Below are positions 1 to 5,475 of a DNA stretch of 5,475 nt, piece by piece. Both the position numbers and the translations under genes were made by a program. The stretch covers positions 1 through 5,475 of the forward strand of contig JABMRZ010000131.1 in the NCBI GenBank assembly GCA_013202315.1, given 5' to 3'. The notes beneath the pieces are model-generated. The model worked only from the letters and a program-made list of their open reading frames with translations, was not told the origin of the DNA and searched no databases. Positions within the stretch are counted from its first letter, which is position 1; each line of letters opens with the position of its first letter. Origin of the DNA: Candidatus Tariuqbacter arcticus. Its GTDB lineage: Bacteria; Electryoneota; Tariuqbacteria; Tariuqbacterales; Tariuqbacteraceae.

Positions 1-41
1 ATTACTTCATTACTTAATTTACTGTGAATCTTTCTATTTTT

Positions 42-125
42 AATTTCCAATTTCCAGTGTCTAACTGCGAAGCCCCTTCTTCCGGGCCCAATCCCGGACG
101 AGGCGTAGATACTTTCACATTCACT
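42..125 (+). repeat. Hairpin-forming REP-like intergenic repeat, copy A
   Basis: This is one of two copies of the same intergenic element; the other is at 5348-5430 on the opposite strand. Positions 63-125 align without gaps to the reverse complement of 5348-5410, with 55 of 63 positions identical by hand count. An outer 15-mer, AATTTCCAATTTCCA (42-56), is also shared exactly. The core folds back on itself. CTGCG (65-69) pairs with CGTAG (104-108), and 76-86 pairs with 93-103 with one T/C mismatch (80 against 99) and one wobble (77/102). There is a 6-nt bulge at 70-75 and a loop at 87-92. An imperfect palindrome repeated only between genes resembles REP or MITE-like elements, but it matches no family I can name, and no transposase is present. 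Confidence 0.85.
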
Positions 126-189
126 ATAAGAGTTCATCCCTTACATTTTTATAATTATCTGCAATTCAAAAGGATGCGACAATTTTTCT

Positions 190-217
190 TGAGACATTAT
201 ACGCGAGACTTGAGACT
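190..217 (+). repeat. Degenerate 7-bp tandem repeat
   Basis: Four consecutive heptamers share one register: TGAGACA (190-196), TTATACG (197-203, degenerate), CGAGACT (204-210) and TGAGACT (211-217). The last two are near-perfect tandem copies. A comparable pair, TGCAACT and CGCAACT, occurs at 5288-5301, so both outer spacers have a 7-bp period with the consensus YGMRACT. The array is short and could be chance in biased DNA. No function is inferred. Confidence 0.45.
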
Positions 218-288
218 TTCTGTTCTCGGTTTCAGTAATTTCTTCAAGAGCTTCAAGATAGTGCGATTGAATTAGCCGCTCATTGTAA

Positions 289-327
289 TTGACAGATTCC
301 ATATTTTTAGTTACATTATATTATAAT
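289..327 (+). promoter_or_regulatory. Candidate promoter of the RHH gene
   Basis: TTGACA at 289-294 matches the sigma-70 -35 consensus exactly, and TATAAT at 322-327 matches the -10 consensus exactly. They are 27 bp apart, too far to act together. The pairing with normal 17-bp spacing is TTGACA with TACATT (312-317), a 4/6 -10 match. TATAAT could otherwise work with a poor -35 near 299-304. Either choice puts the transcript start roughly 12-30 nt upstream of the start codon at 355. The AT-rich context supports a promoter here, but which hexamers are used is uncertain. Confidence 0.4.
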
Positions 328-344
328 CGTAGTATCAATCATTC

Positions 345-348
345 GGAG
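345..348 (+). promoter_or_regulatory. Shine-Dalgarno site fixing the RHH gene start
   Basis: GGAG lies 6 nt upstream of the ATG at 355, which is ideal spacing. This selects that ATG over the in-frame TTG at 289, which is part of the TTGACA promoter hexamer and would add 22 residues that do not belong to the RHH fold. Confidence 0.7.
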
Positions 349-354
349 TCGACT

Positions 355-573
355 ATGCCCGCAGAAAAAGTCACTCTAAAAATCCCCAGACCGTTGTATG
401 AACGGATAAAATCGGTCATCGAACCCGCCGGATTCAGTTCCGTCAATGAATTTGTGGTATATGTCCTCCGCGATCTAATGTCCAGAGTGCGGGATGAAAC
501 CGCCGGCGCGGAACTGACCTCCGAAGAAATCGATAAAATCCGTCAACGACTGCGAAATCTGGGTTACCTTTAA
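355..573 (+). CDS. Small ribbon-helix-helix (CopG/Arc-type) DNA-binding protein
   Basis: This 72-residue protein has the pattern of an RHH DNA-binding dimer. A short amphipathic strand (KVTLKI, residues 5-10) comes first. Helix A (about 12-25, PRPLYERIKSVIE) is followed by a turn, GFSSV (27-31 region). Helix B (about 29-46, VNEFVVYVLRDLMSRV) has the hydrophobic spacing of the dimer core. In this fold the paired strands insert into the DNA major groove, so K5, T7 and K9 are the likely base-contacting side chains. A charged C-terminal helix (about 54-69, LTSEEIDKIRQRLRNL) ends in GYL and is outside the minimal fold; it may be an oligomerisation or partner-binding tail. The start is set by GGAG at 345-348. 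No toxin gene lies next to it, so an antitoxin role has no support here. It precedes terC by 66 bp on the same strand with no terminator between, which allows co-transcription. The fold call is fairly secure; the target DNA is unknown, and autoregulation is only the usual habit of the family. Confidence 0.8.
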   Translation: MPAEKVTLKIPRPLYERIKSVIEPAGFSSVNEFVVYVLRDLMSRVRDETAGAELTSEEIDKIRQRLRNLGYL

Positions 574-639
574 CCACACTGTCAACCTCTTTTTCTGAAA
601 TATTAATGAACTTTATACTATGATTCCTGGTTTTACGAT

Positions 640-1566
640 ATGATCCTTTGGGGCGGATTTATAGTCGGTATAGTATTATTAGTCTGGCTGGACTACGCCT
701 TTGAGAGGGGACGAACTCTGACCACCAGACTGCTCACTTTTAGGGTGCTCTTCTGGATTGGCTTAGCCCTCTGCTTCAATGTATTCGTCTACTTCAAGTT
801 CGGGCAGACTAAAGCGCTTAAATTTCTCACCGGCTTCATCGTGGAAAAATCGCTCAGCGTCGATAACCTCTTCGTCTTCATTATGCTCTTTCAATACTTC
901 TCCGCCGACTCCCACCAGCAGATGAAAGCCCTCCAGTGGGGCATCTATGGAGCGATGATTCTCCGACTCGCTTTCATCCTCTTCGGAATAACCCTCATCC
1001 AACACTTTCACCCGGTGATTTATATCTTCGGCGTCATATTACTGTGGTCCGCCTGGAAAATGCAGTTCTCCCGCCATTCCGCTAAACAACCTAATGAACT
1101 CAAACTTATCAAAGCCTTCAAGAAAATAATGCCCATCACCGATGATTACCATGGAGACAGATTCTTCCTGAGAATCGACGGCAAACTATGGGCTACACCT
1201 ATGGTGGCGCTGGTGATTGCGGTCGAAAGTTCCGATGTGATGTTCGCACTGGACTCCATCCCCGCAATATTAGCCATCACCACCGACCCTTTCATCGTCT
1301 TCTCCTCCAATATTTTCGCCATCCTGGGTTTGCGTTCGATATTTTTCCTGCTCGCCCACCTTATGAAGTTATTCAAATACCTGAAATCGGGAGTGGCTCT
1401 AATTCTCGCTTTTGTAGCTGTGAAAATGCTGTTGCTGGACATATTTCACATCCCCATCCTCGCCTCGCTCGGCTTCATAGCTTCCACGCTGACCGGAGCG
1501 ATTGTCTTTTCGATAATCGCCAGAGCCAATAGCGGACTCCGGAAATCGGCGAGTGATAACAAATAA
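640..1566 (+). CDS. TerC-family integral membrane protein (probable metal exporter, Alx/TerC type)
   Basis: The 308-residue product matches the TerC family over its whole length. Diagnostic stretches are EKSLSVDNLFVF (69-80), a loop with ITDDYHGDRFF (166-176), and the C-terminal block running from ATPMVALV through VESSDVMFALDSIPAI (185-210) to TTDPFIVFSSNIFAILGLR (214-232). Hydrophobic segments lie near 3-19, 36-53, 74-88, 103-120, 125-139, 187-207, 218-238, 251-268 and 273-293, giving about eight or nine inner-membrane helices. Acidic residues within or beside helices (D18, D75, E196, D199, D205) are the conserved family positions expected to handle cation. Characterised relatives are tied to tellurite resistance, alkaline response (Alx) and manganese export; the substrate here is inferred, with Mn2+ the most likely. 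An in-frame TGA at 607-609 and the family N-terminus support the ATG at 640, although no Shine-Dalgarno is visible. A TATACT at 614-619 could be a weak -10, but its -35 is poor. The gene is intact and may be read from the RHH promoter. The 66-bp leader is too short for a yybP-ykoY manganese riboswitch. No other tellurite-resistance gene is present, so the symbol is left blank. Confidence 0.9.
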   Translation: MILWGGFIVGIVLLVWLDYAFERGRTLTTRLLTFRVLFWIGLALCFNVFVYFKFGQTKALKFLTGFIVEKSLSVDNLFVFIMLFQYFSADSHQQMKALQWGIYGAMILRLAFILFGITLIQHFHPVIYIFGVILLWSAWKMQFSRHSAKQPNELKLIKAFKKIMPITDDYHGDRFFLRIDGKLWATPMVALVIAVESSDVMFALDSIPAILAITTDPFIVFSSNIFAILGLRSIFFLLAHLMKLFKYLKSGVALILAFVAVKMLLLDIFHIPILASLGFIASTLTGAIVFSIIARANSGLRKSASDNK

Positions 1567-1654
1567 TACTTCCCAAAAACGCTTGACCCGCCTATACTTG
1601 CGAGCTTTTCCAAATAAACCTTTACAATATTCCCAAAAATAACTAAATTATACC

Positions 1655-1680
1655 CAGCGAATTTCGCTGTTGCTTTTTTC
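1655..1680 (+). terminator. Probable Rho-independent terminator after terC
   Basis: CAGCGA (1655-1660) and TCGCTG (1664-1669) form a perfect 6-bp stem around ATT. After TTGC comes a run of six T (1674-1679). The site is 89 nt past the terC stop and upstream of dnaE, so it separates the two transcription units. The stem is short and the T run starts 4 nt after it, so strength is probably moderate. Confidence 0.6.
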
Positions 1681-1723
1681 AATCAGATTTAATAGCAACC
1701 AAATGAACAACAAATCAGCTTCT

Positions 1724-1763
1724 ACTTTCACACTTATATACTTTCTCACTTTCACACTCTTAA
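1724..1763 (+). repeat. Degenerate 8-bp tandem repeat upstream of dnaE
   Basis: Five successive octamers all begin with ACT in one register: ACTTTCAC (1724-1731), ACTTATAT (1732-1739), ACTTTCTC (1740-1747), ACTTTCAC (1748-1755) and ACTCTTAA (1756-1763). The first and fourth are identical. The array ends 21 nt before the dnaE start codon and therefore occupies the probable promoter or leader. It could be a protein-binding array or slippage-generated DNA; a TATACT hexamer (1737-1742) and a TAAAAT hexamer (1761-1766) are possible -10 elements within it, without good -35 partners. ACTTTCAC also occurs at 111-118 in repeat copy A. Confidence 0.55.
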
Positions 1764-1784
1764 AATAAACAATAATTTGATATA

Positions 1785-4700
1785 ATGGATTTCATTCATC
1801 TTCACAATCATAGCGATTACAGCCTGCTTGACGGCGCTATTAAAGTTGAAGCTCTGCTCGAGCGAGTCAAGGAATTGGGGATGTCATCCGTCGCTCTCAC
1901 CGACCACGGTAATATGTTCGGCGCTATCAACTTTTACCTTAAAGCGATGGAAATCGGGGTCAAACCCATCATCGGCATCGAGACTTATCTCTCCGCTGAC
2001 GATAACCTCCCCTTTGAAGGAGGACAACCCCTACTCTACCATCTTGTTCTGCTGGTTAAAAATAAGCAGGGTTATCAAAACCTGATAAACCTCTCTTCTA
2101 AAGCATTCATCGAAGGATTTTACTACCGGGCTCGCATAACCCGCCAATGGCTCCGCCAATACAGTGAAGGGCTGCTTTGCCTCTCCGCCTGCGCCAAAGG
2201 TGAAGTGGCTTACCATATATTACAGGACAATATCGAAGCGGCAAGGGACGCCGCCCTCTTCTACCAGGAAATCTTCGGAGACGATTTCTACCTTGAAGCG
2301 CAGAACCACGGTTTGCCGGATGAAGAAAAAGTCTTAATGGAAATCTTCCCCTTAGCGGAGGAGTTGGGAATCAAGATGGTCGCCACTAACGACTGCCACT
2401 ATCTGCTTAAAGAACACACTAAATCACACGATATCCTGCTCTGCATACAGACCGGAAAAAGTATAGATGACAAAAATAGGTTGAAATATGAAACCGAAGA
2501 CCTATATGTTAGATCTCAGCAAGAAATGAGTGAAGTTTTCTCCGACCATCCCGAAGTGCTGGAAAATACTCTGGAAGTGGCGGATAAATGCGATCTGGAA
2601 TTGGAATTCGACACTATGCACCTCCCCGAATTCCCCCTTCCCCCGGGAAGCGGCGCTGAAAATGTCCACCAATTCCTGGAAATGAATGTGAACCAAGGTG
2701 TAGCTCGCCGTTTCGGAGAATCCCCCCCGGAAGAAATCCGTCAGAGGATTGAATACGAACTCGGCGTGATTAAAGATATGGGCTTTTCCGGCTATTTTCT
2801 AATCGTCAAGGATTTCATCGACTTTGCCCGCTCGAGAGAAATCGCCGTCGGTCCCGCTCGGGGCAGCGCCGCCGGCAGCCTGGTCTCATACTGCCTGTGC
2901 ATCACCGATATCGACCCTCTGAGATACGGACTCCTGTTCGAGCGCTTCCTGAACCCTGAAAGAGTCACTATGCCGGATATTGACATCGATTTCGCCGATG
3001 ACCGCCGTGATGAAGTCATTAGCTATGTCCGGGAAAAATACGGTGAATCAAATGTCACCCAAATCATCACCTTCGGTAAAATGATGGCGAGAGCCGTAGT
3101 CCGGGATGTGGGAAGGGTGATGGAAATCCCCTACAATGAAGTGGATAAAATCGCCAAACTAATCCCCTACCTGCCGGGAATGACTCTGGAACGAGCCTTC
3201 AAAGAAAGCCCCGACCTTAAAACGCTGGTCGATTCCAACCCTCAATATCAGGAAATGATGAAACACTGCCGGGTGCTGGAAGGCTTGAACCGTCATTCCG
3301 GCACCCACGCCGCCGGAGTAGTTATAACTCCCACAAAACTCACCGATTTCACACCCCTCTTCAAATCGAGGGACGGGGAAATCACCAGCCAATATGATAT
3401 GAATGGACTGGAAGCCATCGGTCTCTTGAAAATTGACTTCCTCGGTCTCAAAACACTGACAATCATCACTAACACCCTCAAACTGCTGGCGAAAAAGGGG
3501 ATTAAACTGAACATAAACGACATTCCTCTAAATGATGAACAAACCTTCCGCCTATTCCAGGAGGGCAAGACTGTCGGTATATTTCAATTTGAATCCCTGA
3601 AAATGCGGGAATATCTGCAGAAGCTCAAGCCCGCCCGCCTGGACGATTTAATCGCTATGAACGCCCTTTACCGCCCAGGGCCGATTAAATTCATCGACGA
3701 TTTCATCAAACGCAAACATGGTCAGCAAAAAATAAGATACCTCCACGCCAATTTAGAACCGATTCTCCAAGAAACCTACGGGATCATCGTCTATCAAGAA
3801 CAGGTCATCAGGCTGGCTAACGAAATCGCCGGATTCTCTATGGGGAAATCGGACAGATTGCGCCGCGCGATGGGAAAAAAAGTCCCCGCTGAAATGCAAG
3901 CGATGAAAAAAGATTTCATCCAAGGCATAATCAATAACGGACTGAAGGAATATATAGGTAAAGAAATCTTCGACTTGGTCGATAAATTCGCTGAATACGG
4001 ATTCAACAAAAGCCATTCTGCCGGATACGCCCTGGTCGCCTATCAAACCGCCTATCTTAAAGCGCACTACCCCGCCGAATTTATGGCGGCGACTATGACT
4101 TCCGAAATGGGGCGGGATTCATCCAGGTTTATGATATTGGTGACTGAATGCGCTGAAATGGGGGTAAATGTCCTCCCCCCGGACATCAACGAAAGCGGGT
4201 GGGATTTCACCATCACCGAAAAGGGAATCAGGTTTGGACTGGGCGCGGTTAAAAATGTCGGCGAAAATCCGGTCAAATCCATCATCGACGCCAGAGAAAA
4301 AGCGGGTGGATTCACGGACATCTATCAATTCATTGAAGAAGTCGACCTCCGGCTGGTCAACAGAAGAGCGATGGAATCGATGATTCAAGTCGGCGCTTTC
4401 GATTCCATCGAACCCAACCGCGCCAGACTGTTCGCCTCCATCGATTCCATCATCGCCTACGGAAACGCCATCAGCGATGACCGGCAAAAGGGGCAAATAT
4501 CTATGTTCGATATTGCTAACGATGCGCAAATGGTCTTCCCCCAGCCCGAATTGCCGCAGGTACAGGAATGGAGTCAAACCGATAGACTCAGCCGAGAAAA
4601 GGAATTGCTCGGATTCTATGTTTCGGGTCATCCTTTGGAAAAATTCCGCAAGCAAGTCGAAAGCTGCTCCAACCCTCCAATCGAAAGACTTGAAGCTAAA

Positions 4701-5207
4701 TCCGACGGTGCGCCGGTCAGGCTTTGCGGTATCATCACCTCGGTTAAAAGGAAACTCACCAAAAAGGGGGATATGATGGCGATTGCGACCTTGGAAGATT
4801 TCACCGGCTCCACCGAAGTGCTGTTCTTCAAAGATGAACTGGAGCGTTCCAGCGCATTGCTTGTGCCAGACCAAATGGTAACCCTGACCGGACGGGTTTC
4901 GACCAGGGAAGATGAACCGGTGAAAATCCGAGCCGAAAAGCTCATACCGCTGGAGCAGGCTCGCGCAGCATTTACCCGCTCCCTGCAAATCGAAATCGAC
5001 ACCTCCCAACTTGAAACGGGGAAACTCGCCAAGCTGGAAAAACTGTTCGCCGCCTCCCCGGGTGATGCGCAAGTTATATTTACCGTCAACTCAGCGGGGA
5101 ATATCATCAAACTGAAGTCGGCAAAATATACTGTTTCAACTGAAAATGAATTCATCAATGACTTAGGTGATTTGCTTGGAGCAAACTGTGTCAAACTGGG
5201 GAAATAA
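1785..5207 (+). CDS. dnaE: DNA polymerase III alpha subunit, replicative polymerase
   Basis: This 1140-residue protein is the catalytic subunit of the chromosomal replicase and is full-length for the DnaE family. The N-terminal PHP domain (about 1-210) begins HLHNHSDYSLLDG (5-17). It keeps the expected metal ligands H5, H7, D16, H41 (in TDHG), E66, H86, C136, D203 and H205. The C-family polymerase core follows, with GPARGSAAGS (356-365) and the catalytic aspartates D400 and D402 in PDIDIDF (397-403) and D551 in KIDFLGL (549-555). Fingers motifs include YRPGP (629-633) and the stretch GFNKSHSAGYALVAYQTAYLK (739-759). An HhH-like region spans about 780-880. QISMF (904-908) sits where the internal beta-clamp binding motif lies in DnaE. 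An OB domain occupies about 977-1055, and a C-terminal domain follows to 1140, equivalent to the tau-binding region. There is no intein, frameshift or separate DnaQ-type exonuclease domain. The ATG at 1785 places HLHNH at the usual distance from the N-terminus; no Shine-Dalgarno precedes it. A terminator upstream and an intergenic repeat downstream suggest it is transcribed alone. Confidence 0.98.
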   Translation: MDFIHLHNHSDYSLLDGAIKVEALLERVKELGMSSVALTDHGNMFGAINFYLKAMEIGVKPIIGIETYLSADDNLPFEGGQPLLYHLVLLVKNKQGYQNLINLSSKAFIEGFYYRARITRQWLRQYSEGLLCLSACAKGEVAYHILQDNIEAARDAALFYQEIFGDDFYLEAQNHGLPDEEKVLMEIFPLAEELGIKMVATNDCHYLLKEHTKSHDILLCIQTGKSIDDKNRLKYETEDLYVRSQQEMSEVFSDHPEVLENTLEVADKCDLELEFDTMHLPEFPLPPGSGAENVHQFLEMNVNQGVARRFGESPPEEIRQRIEYELGVIKDMGFSGYFLIVKDFIDFARSREIAVGPARGSAAGSLVSYCLCITDIDPLRYGLLFERFLNPERVTMPDIDIDFADDRRDEVISYVREKYGESNVTQIITFGKMMARAVVRDVGRVMEIPYNEVDKIAKLIPYLPGMTLERAFKESPDLKTLVDSNPQYQEMMKHCRVLEGLNRHSGTHAAGVVITPTKLTDFTPLFKSRDGEITSQYDMNGLEAIGLLKIDFLGLKTLTIITNTLKLLAKKGIKLNINDIPLNDEQTFRLFQEGKTVGIFQFESLKMREYLQKLKPARLDDLIAMNALYRPGPIKFIDDFIKRKHGQQKIRYLHANLEPILQETYGIIVYQEQVIRLANEIAGFSMGKSDRLRRAMGKKVPAEMQAMKKDFIQGIINNGLKEYIGKEIFDLVDKFAEYGFNKSHSAGYALVAYQTAYLKAHYPAEFMAATMTSEMGRDSSRFMILVTECAEMGVNVLPPDINESGWDFTITEKGIRFGLGAVKNVGENPVKSIIDAREKAGGFTDIYQFIEEVDLRLVNRRAMESMIQVGAFDSIEPNRARLFASIDSIIAYGNAISDDRQKGQISMFDIANDAQMVFPQPELPQVQEWSQTDRLSREKELLGFYVSGHPLEKFRKQVESCSNPPIERLEAKSDGAPVRLCGIITSVKRKLTKKGDMMAIATLEDFTGSTEVLFFKDELERSSALLVPDQMVTLTGRVSTREDEPVKIRAEKLIPLEQARAAFTRSLQIEIDTSQLETGKLAKLEKLFAASPGDAQVIFTVNSAGNIIKLKSAKYTVSTENEFINDLGDLLGANCVKLGK

Positions 5208-5225
5208 TACAGACCTGAATATTTG

Positions 5226-5258
5226 AAATTTAAAATTAAGAATTCAAAATTTAAAATT
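5226..5258 (+). repeat. AT-rich direct repeat after dnaE
   Basis: AAATTTAAAATT occurs exactly at 5226-5237 and again at 5247-5258, a 21-bp offset, within very AT-rich DNA directly after the dnaE stop. It is low in complexity and no terminator-like GC stem is associated with it. It is probably spacer sequence without a specific role. Confidence 0.5.
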
Positions 5259-5347
5259 GAAAACACTTCAGCATTTCGATTTTTACCTGCAACTCGCAAC
5301 TAATTATCTATTAAAAATATAGAACATTGTGAGAAATAAACTTCTGG

Positions 5348-5430
5348 AGTGAATGTTTAAATATCTACGCCTCGTCCGGTACTTCGCCCGGAAGAGGGGG
5401 CTTCGCAGTTATAATTGGAAATTGGAAATT
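5348..5430 (-). repeat. Hairpin-forming REP-like intergenic repeat, copy B
   Basis: Second copy of the element at 42-125, in inverted orientation. On the + strand CTACG (5365-5369) pairs with CGCAG (5404-5408) with one A/C mismatch. CCTCGTCCGG (5370-5379) pairs with CCGGAAGAGG (5388-5397) with one G/A mismatch. The loop is TACTTCGC and a 6-nt bulge lies at 5398-5403. Compared with copy A, the arms are nearly unchanged while only two of six positions in the apical segment agree. It lies about 140 bp beyond the dnaE stop, where its transcript could form a stem that stabilises the 3' end or blocks read-through; no T run follows, so a standard intrinsic terminator is unlikely. Confidence 0.85.
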
Positions 5431-5447
5431 TAAAAGAGAAACCCTCA

Positions 5448-5462
5448 TGCCGGATCCCGGCA
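5448..5462. repeat. Short GC-rich palindrome near the right edge
   Basis: TGCCGG (5448-5453) and CCGGCA (5457-5462) are exact inverted arms around ATC. It stands alone in AT-rich DNA 18 bp past repeat copy B. No T run follows on the + strand. It may belong to a second repeat family or to an element running past the window edge. Confidence 0.5.
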
Positions 5463-5475
5463 CAACTTAAAATAA

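Larger units (their letters stand above)
1..288. other. Left intergenic region without a credible gene
   Basis: Together with the promoter and leader up to 354, this stretch carries no gene I can support. It contains repeat copy A (42-125) and a degenerate 7-bp repeat (190-217). At the extreme left edge an 8-bp period is visible, with ATTACTTC at 1-8 followed by ATTACTTA at 9-16 and a weaker third unit at 17-24; it may continue outside the window. An open frame crosses the region, but it translates the repeat and has no ribosome binding site. No tRNA, riboswitch or CRISPR-like structure was seen. Confidence 0.7.

Noticed and set aside
190..217. CRISPR array
   Set aside because: Units are 7 bp and contiguous with no spacers, and there are no cas genes.
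24..275. Open frame of 83 codons on the + strand
   Set aside because: It runs through repeat copy A, so part of its protein is simply translated repeat. It has no ribosome binding site and no recognisable domain.
289..354. Upstream TTG start extending the RHH protein by 22 residues
   Set aside because: The TTG is part of the TTGACA hexamer, no ribosome binding site precedes it, and the RHH fold begins only after the ATG at 355, which has GGAG at 6 nt.
574..639. yybP-ykoY manganese riboswitch upstream of terC
   Set aside because: Expected for some Alx/TerC genes, but the gap is only 66 bp and shows none of the required stems.
1781..1786. Perfect TATAAT overlapping the dnaE start codon
   Set aside because: As a -10 it would start transcription inside the gene, after the ATG, and the frame confirms 1785 as start. 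It is a chance match.
4119..5072. Long antisense open frame of 317 codons within dnaE
   Set aside because: It is the reverse-strand shadow of a strongly conserved dnaE reading frame. Its translation is Phe/Gly/Arg-rich with no family resemblance and no start signals.
4628..5299. Second antisense open frame over the dnaE 3' end
   Set aside because: Its N-terminal part translates the AT-rich direct repeat and the remainder mirrors dnaE; no domain is recognisable.
42..5430. Composite transposon bounded by the inverted repeats
   Set aside because: No transposase, no target-site duplication visible, and the cargo includes an essential housekeeping polymerase. A dispersed intergenic repeat explains the pair better.

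Overview
The window reads as ordinary bacterial chromosome carrying three complete genes, all on the + strand: a 72-residue ribbon-helix-helix (RHH) protein (355-573), a TerC-family membrane protein (640-1566) and the replicative DNA polymerase III alpha subunit DnaE (1785-5207). Coding DNA has intermediate base composition. The spacers are clearly AT-rich and full of small repeats. The alpha subunit is of the DnaE type (PHP - palm/fingers - HhH - OB - C-terminal domain), not PolC. Two of the three genes lack a visible Shine-Dalgarno sequence. The sequence alone does not fix the phylum. An uncultured Gram-negative-type lineage is a guess at low confidence.

Layout. Positions 1-354 hold no credible gene. 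They carry copy A of an ~85-bp hairpin-forming repeat (42-125), a short degenerate 7-bp tandem repeat (190-217) and a probable promoter for the RHH gene. The RHH gene and terC are separated by 66 bp without a terminator and may be co-transcribed. A probable Rho-independent terminator (1655-1680) closes this unit, and an in-register degenerate 8-bp tandem repeat (1724-1763) lies just upstream of dnaE. Downstream of dnaE there is AT-rich sequence with a duplicated 12-mer, then copy B of the hairpin repeat in opposite orientation (5348-5430), then a short GC-rich palindrome (5448-5462).

How it works together. dnaE is a housekeeping replication gene and has no evident functional link to the other two. 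TerC proteins are membrane proteins linked in characterised members to metal (notably manganese) export or tolerance. The RHH protein is probably a small DNA-binding dimer that could regulate itself and/or terC, but this rests only on adjacency. The most notable non-gene signal is the pair of inverted, imperfectly palindromic intergenic repeats bracketing the three genes: stem arms are conserved while the apical loop has diverged, as in REP-like elements. I saw no convincing novel enzymatic or defence system.
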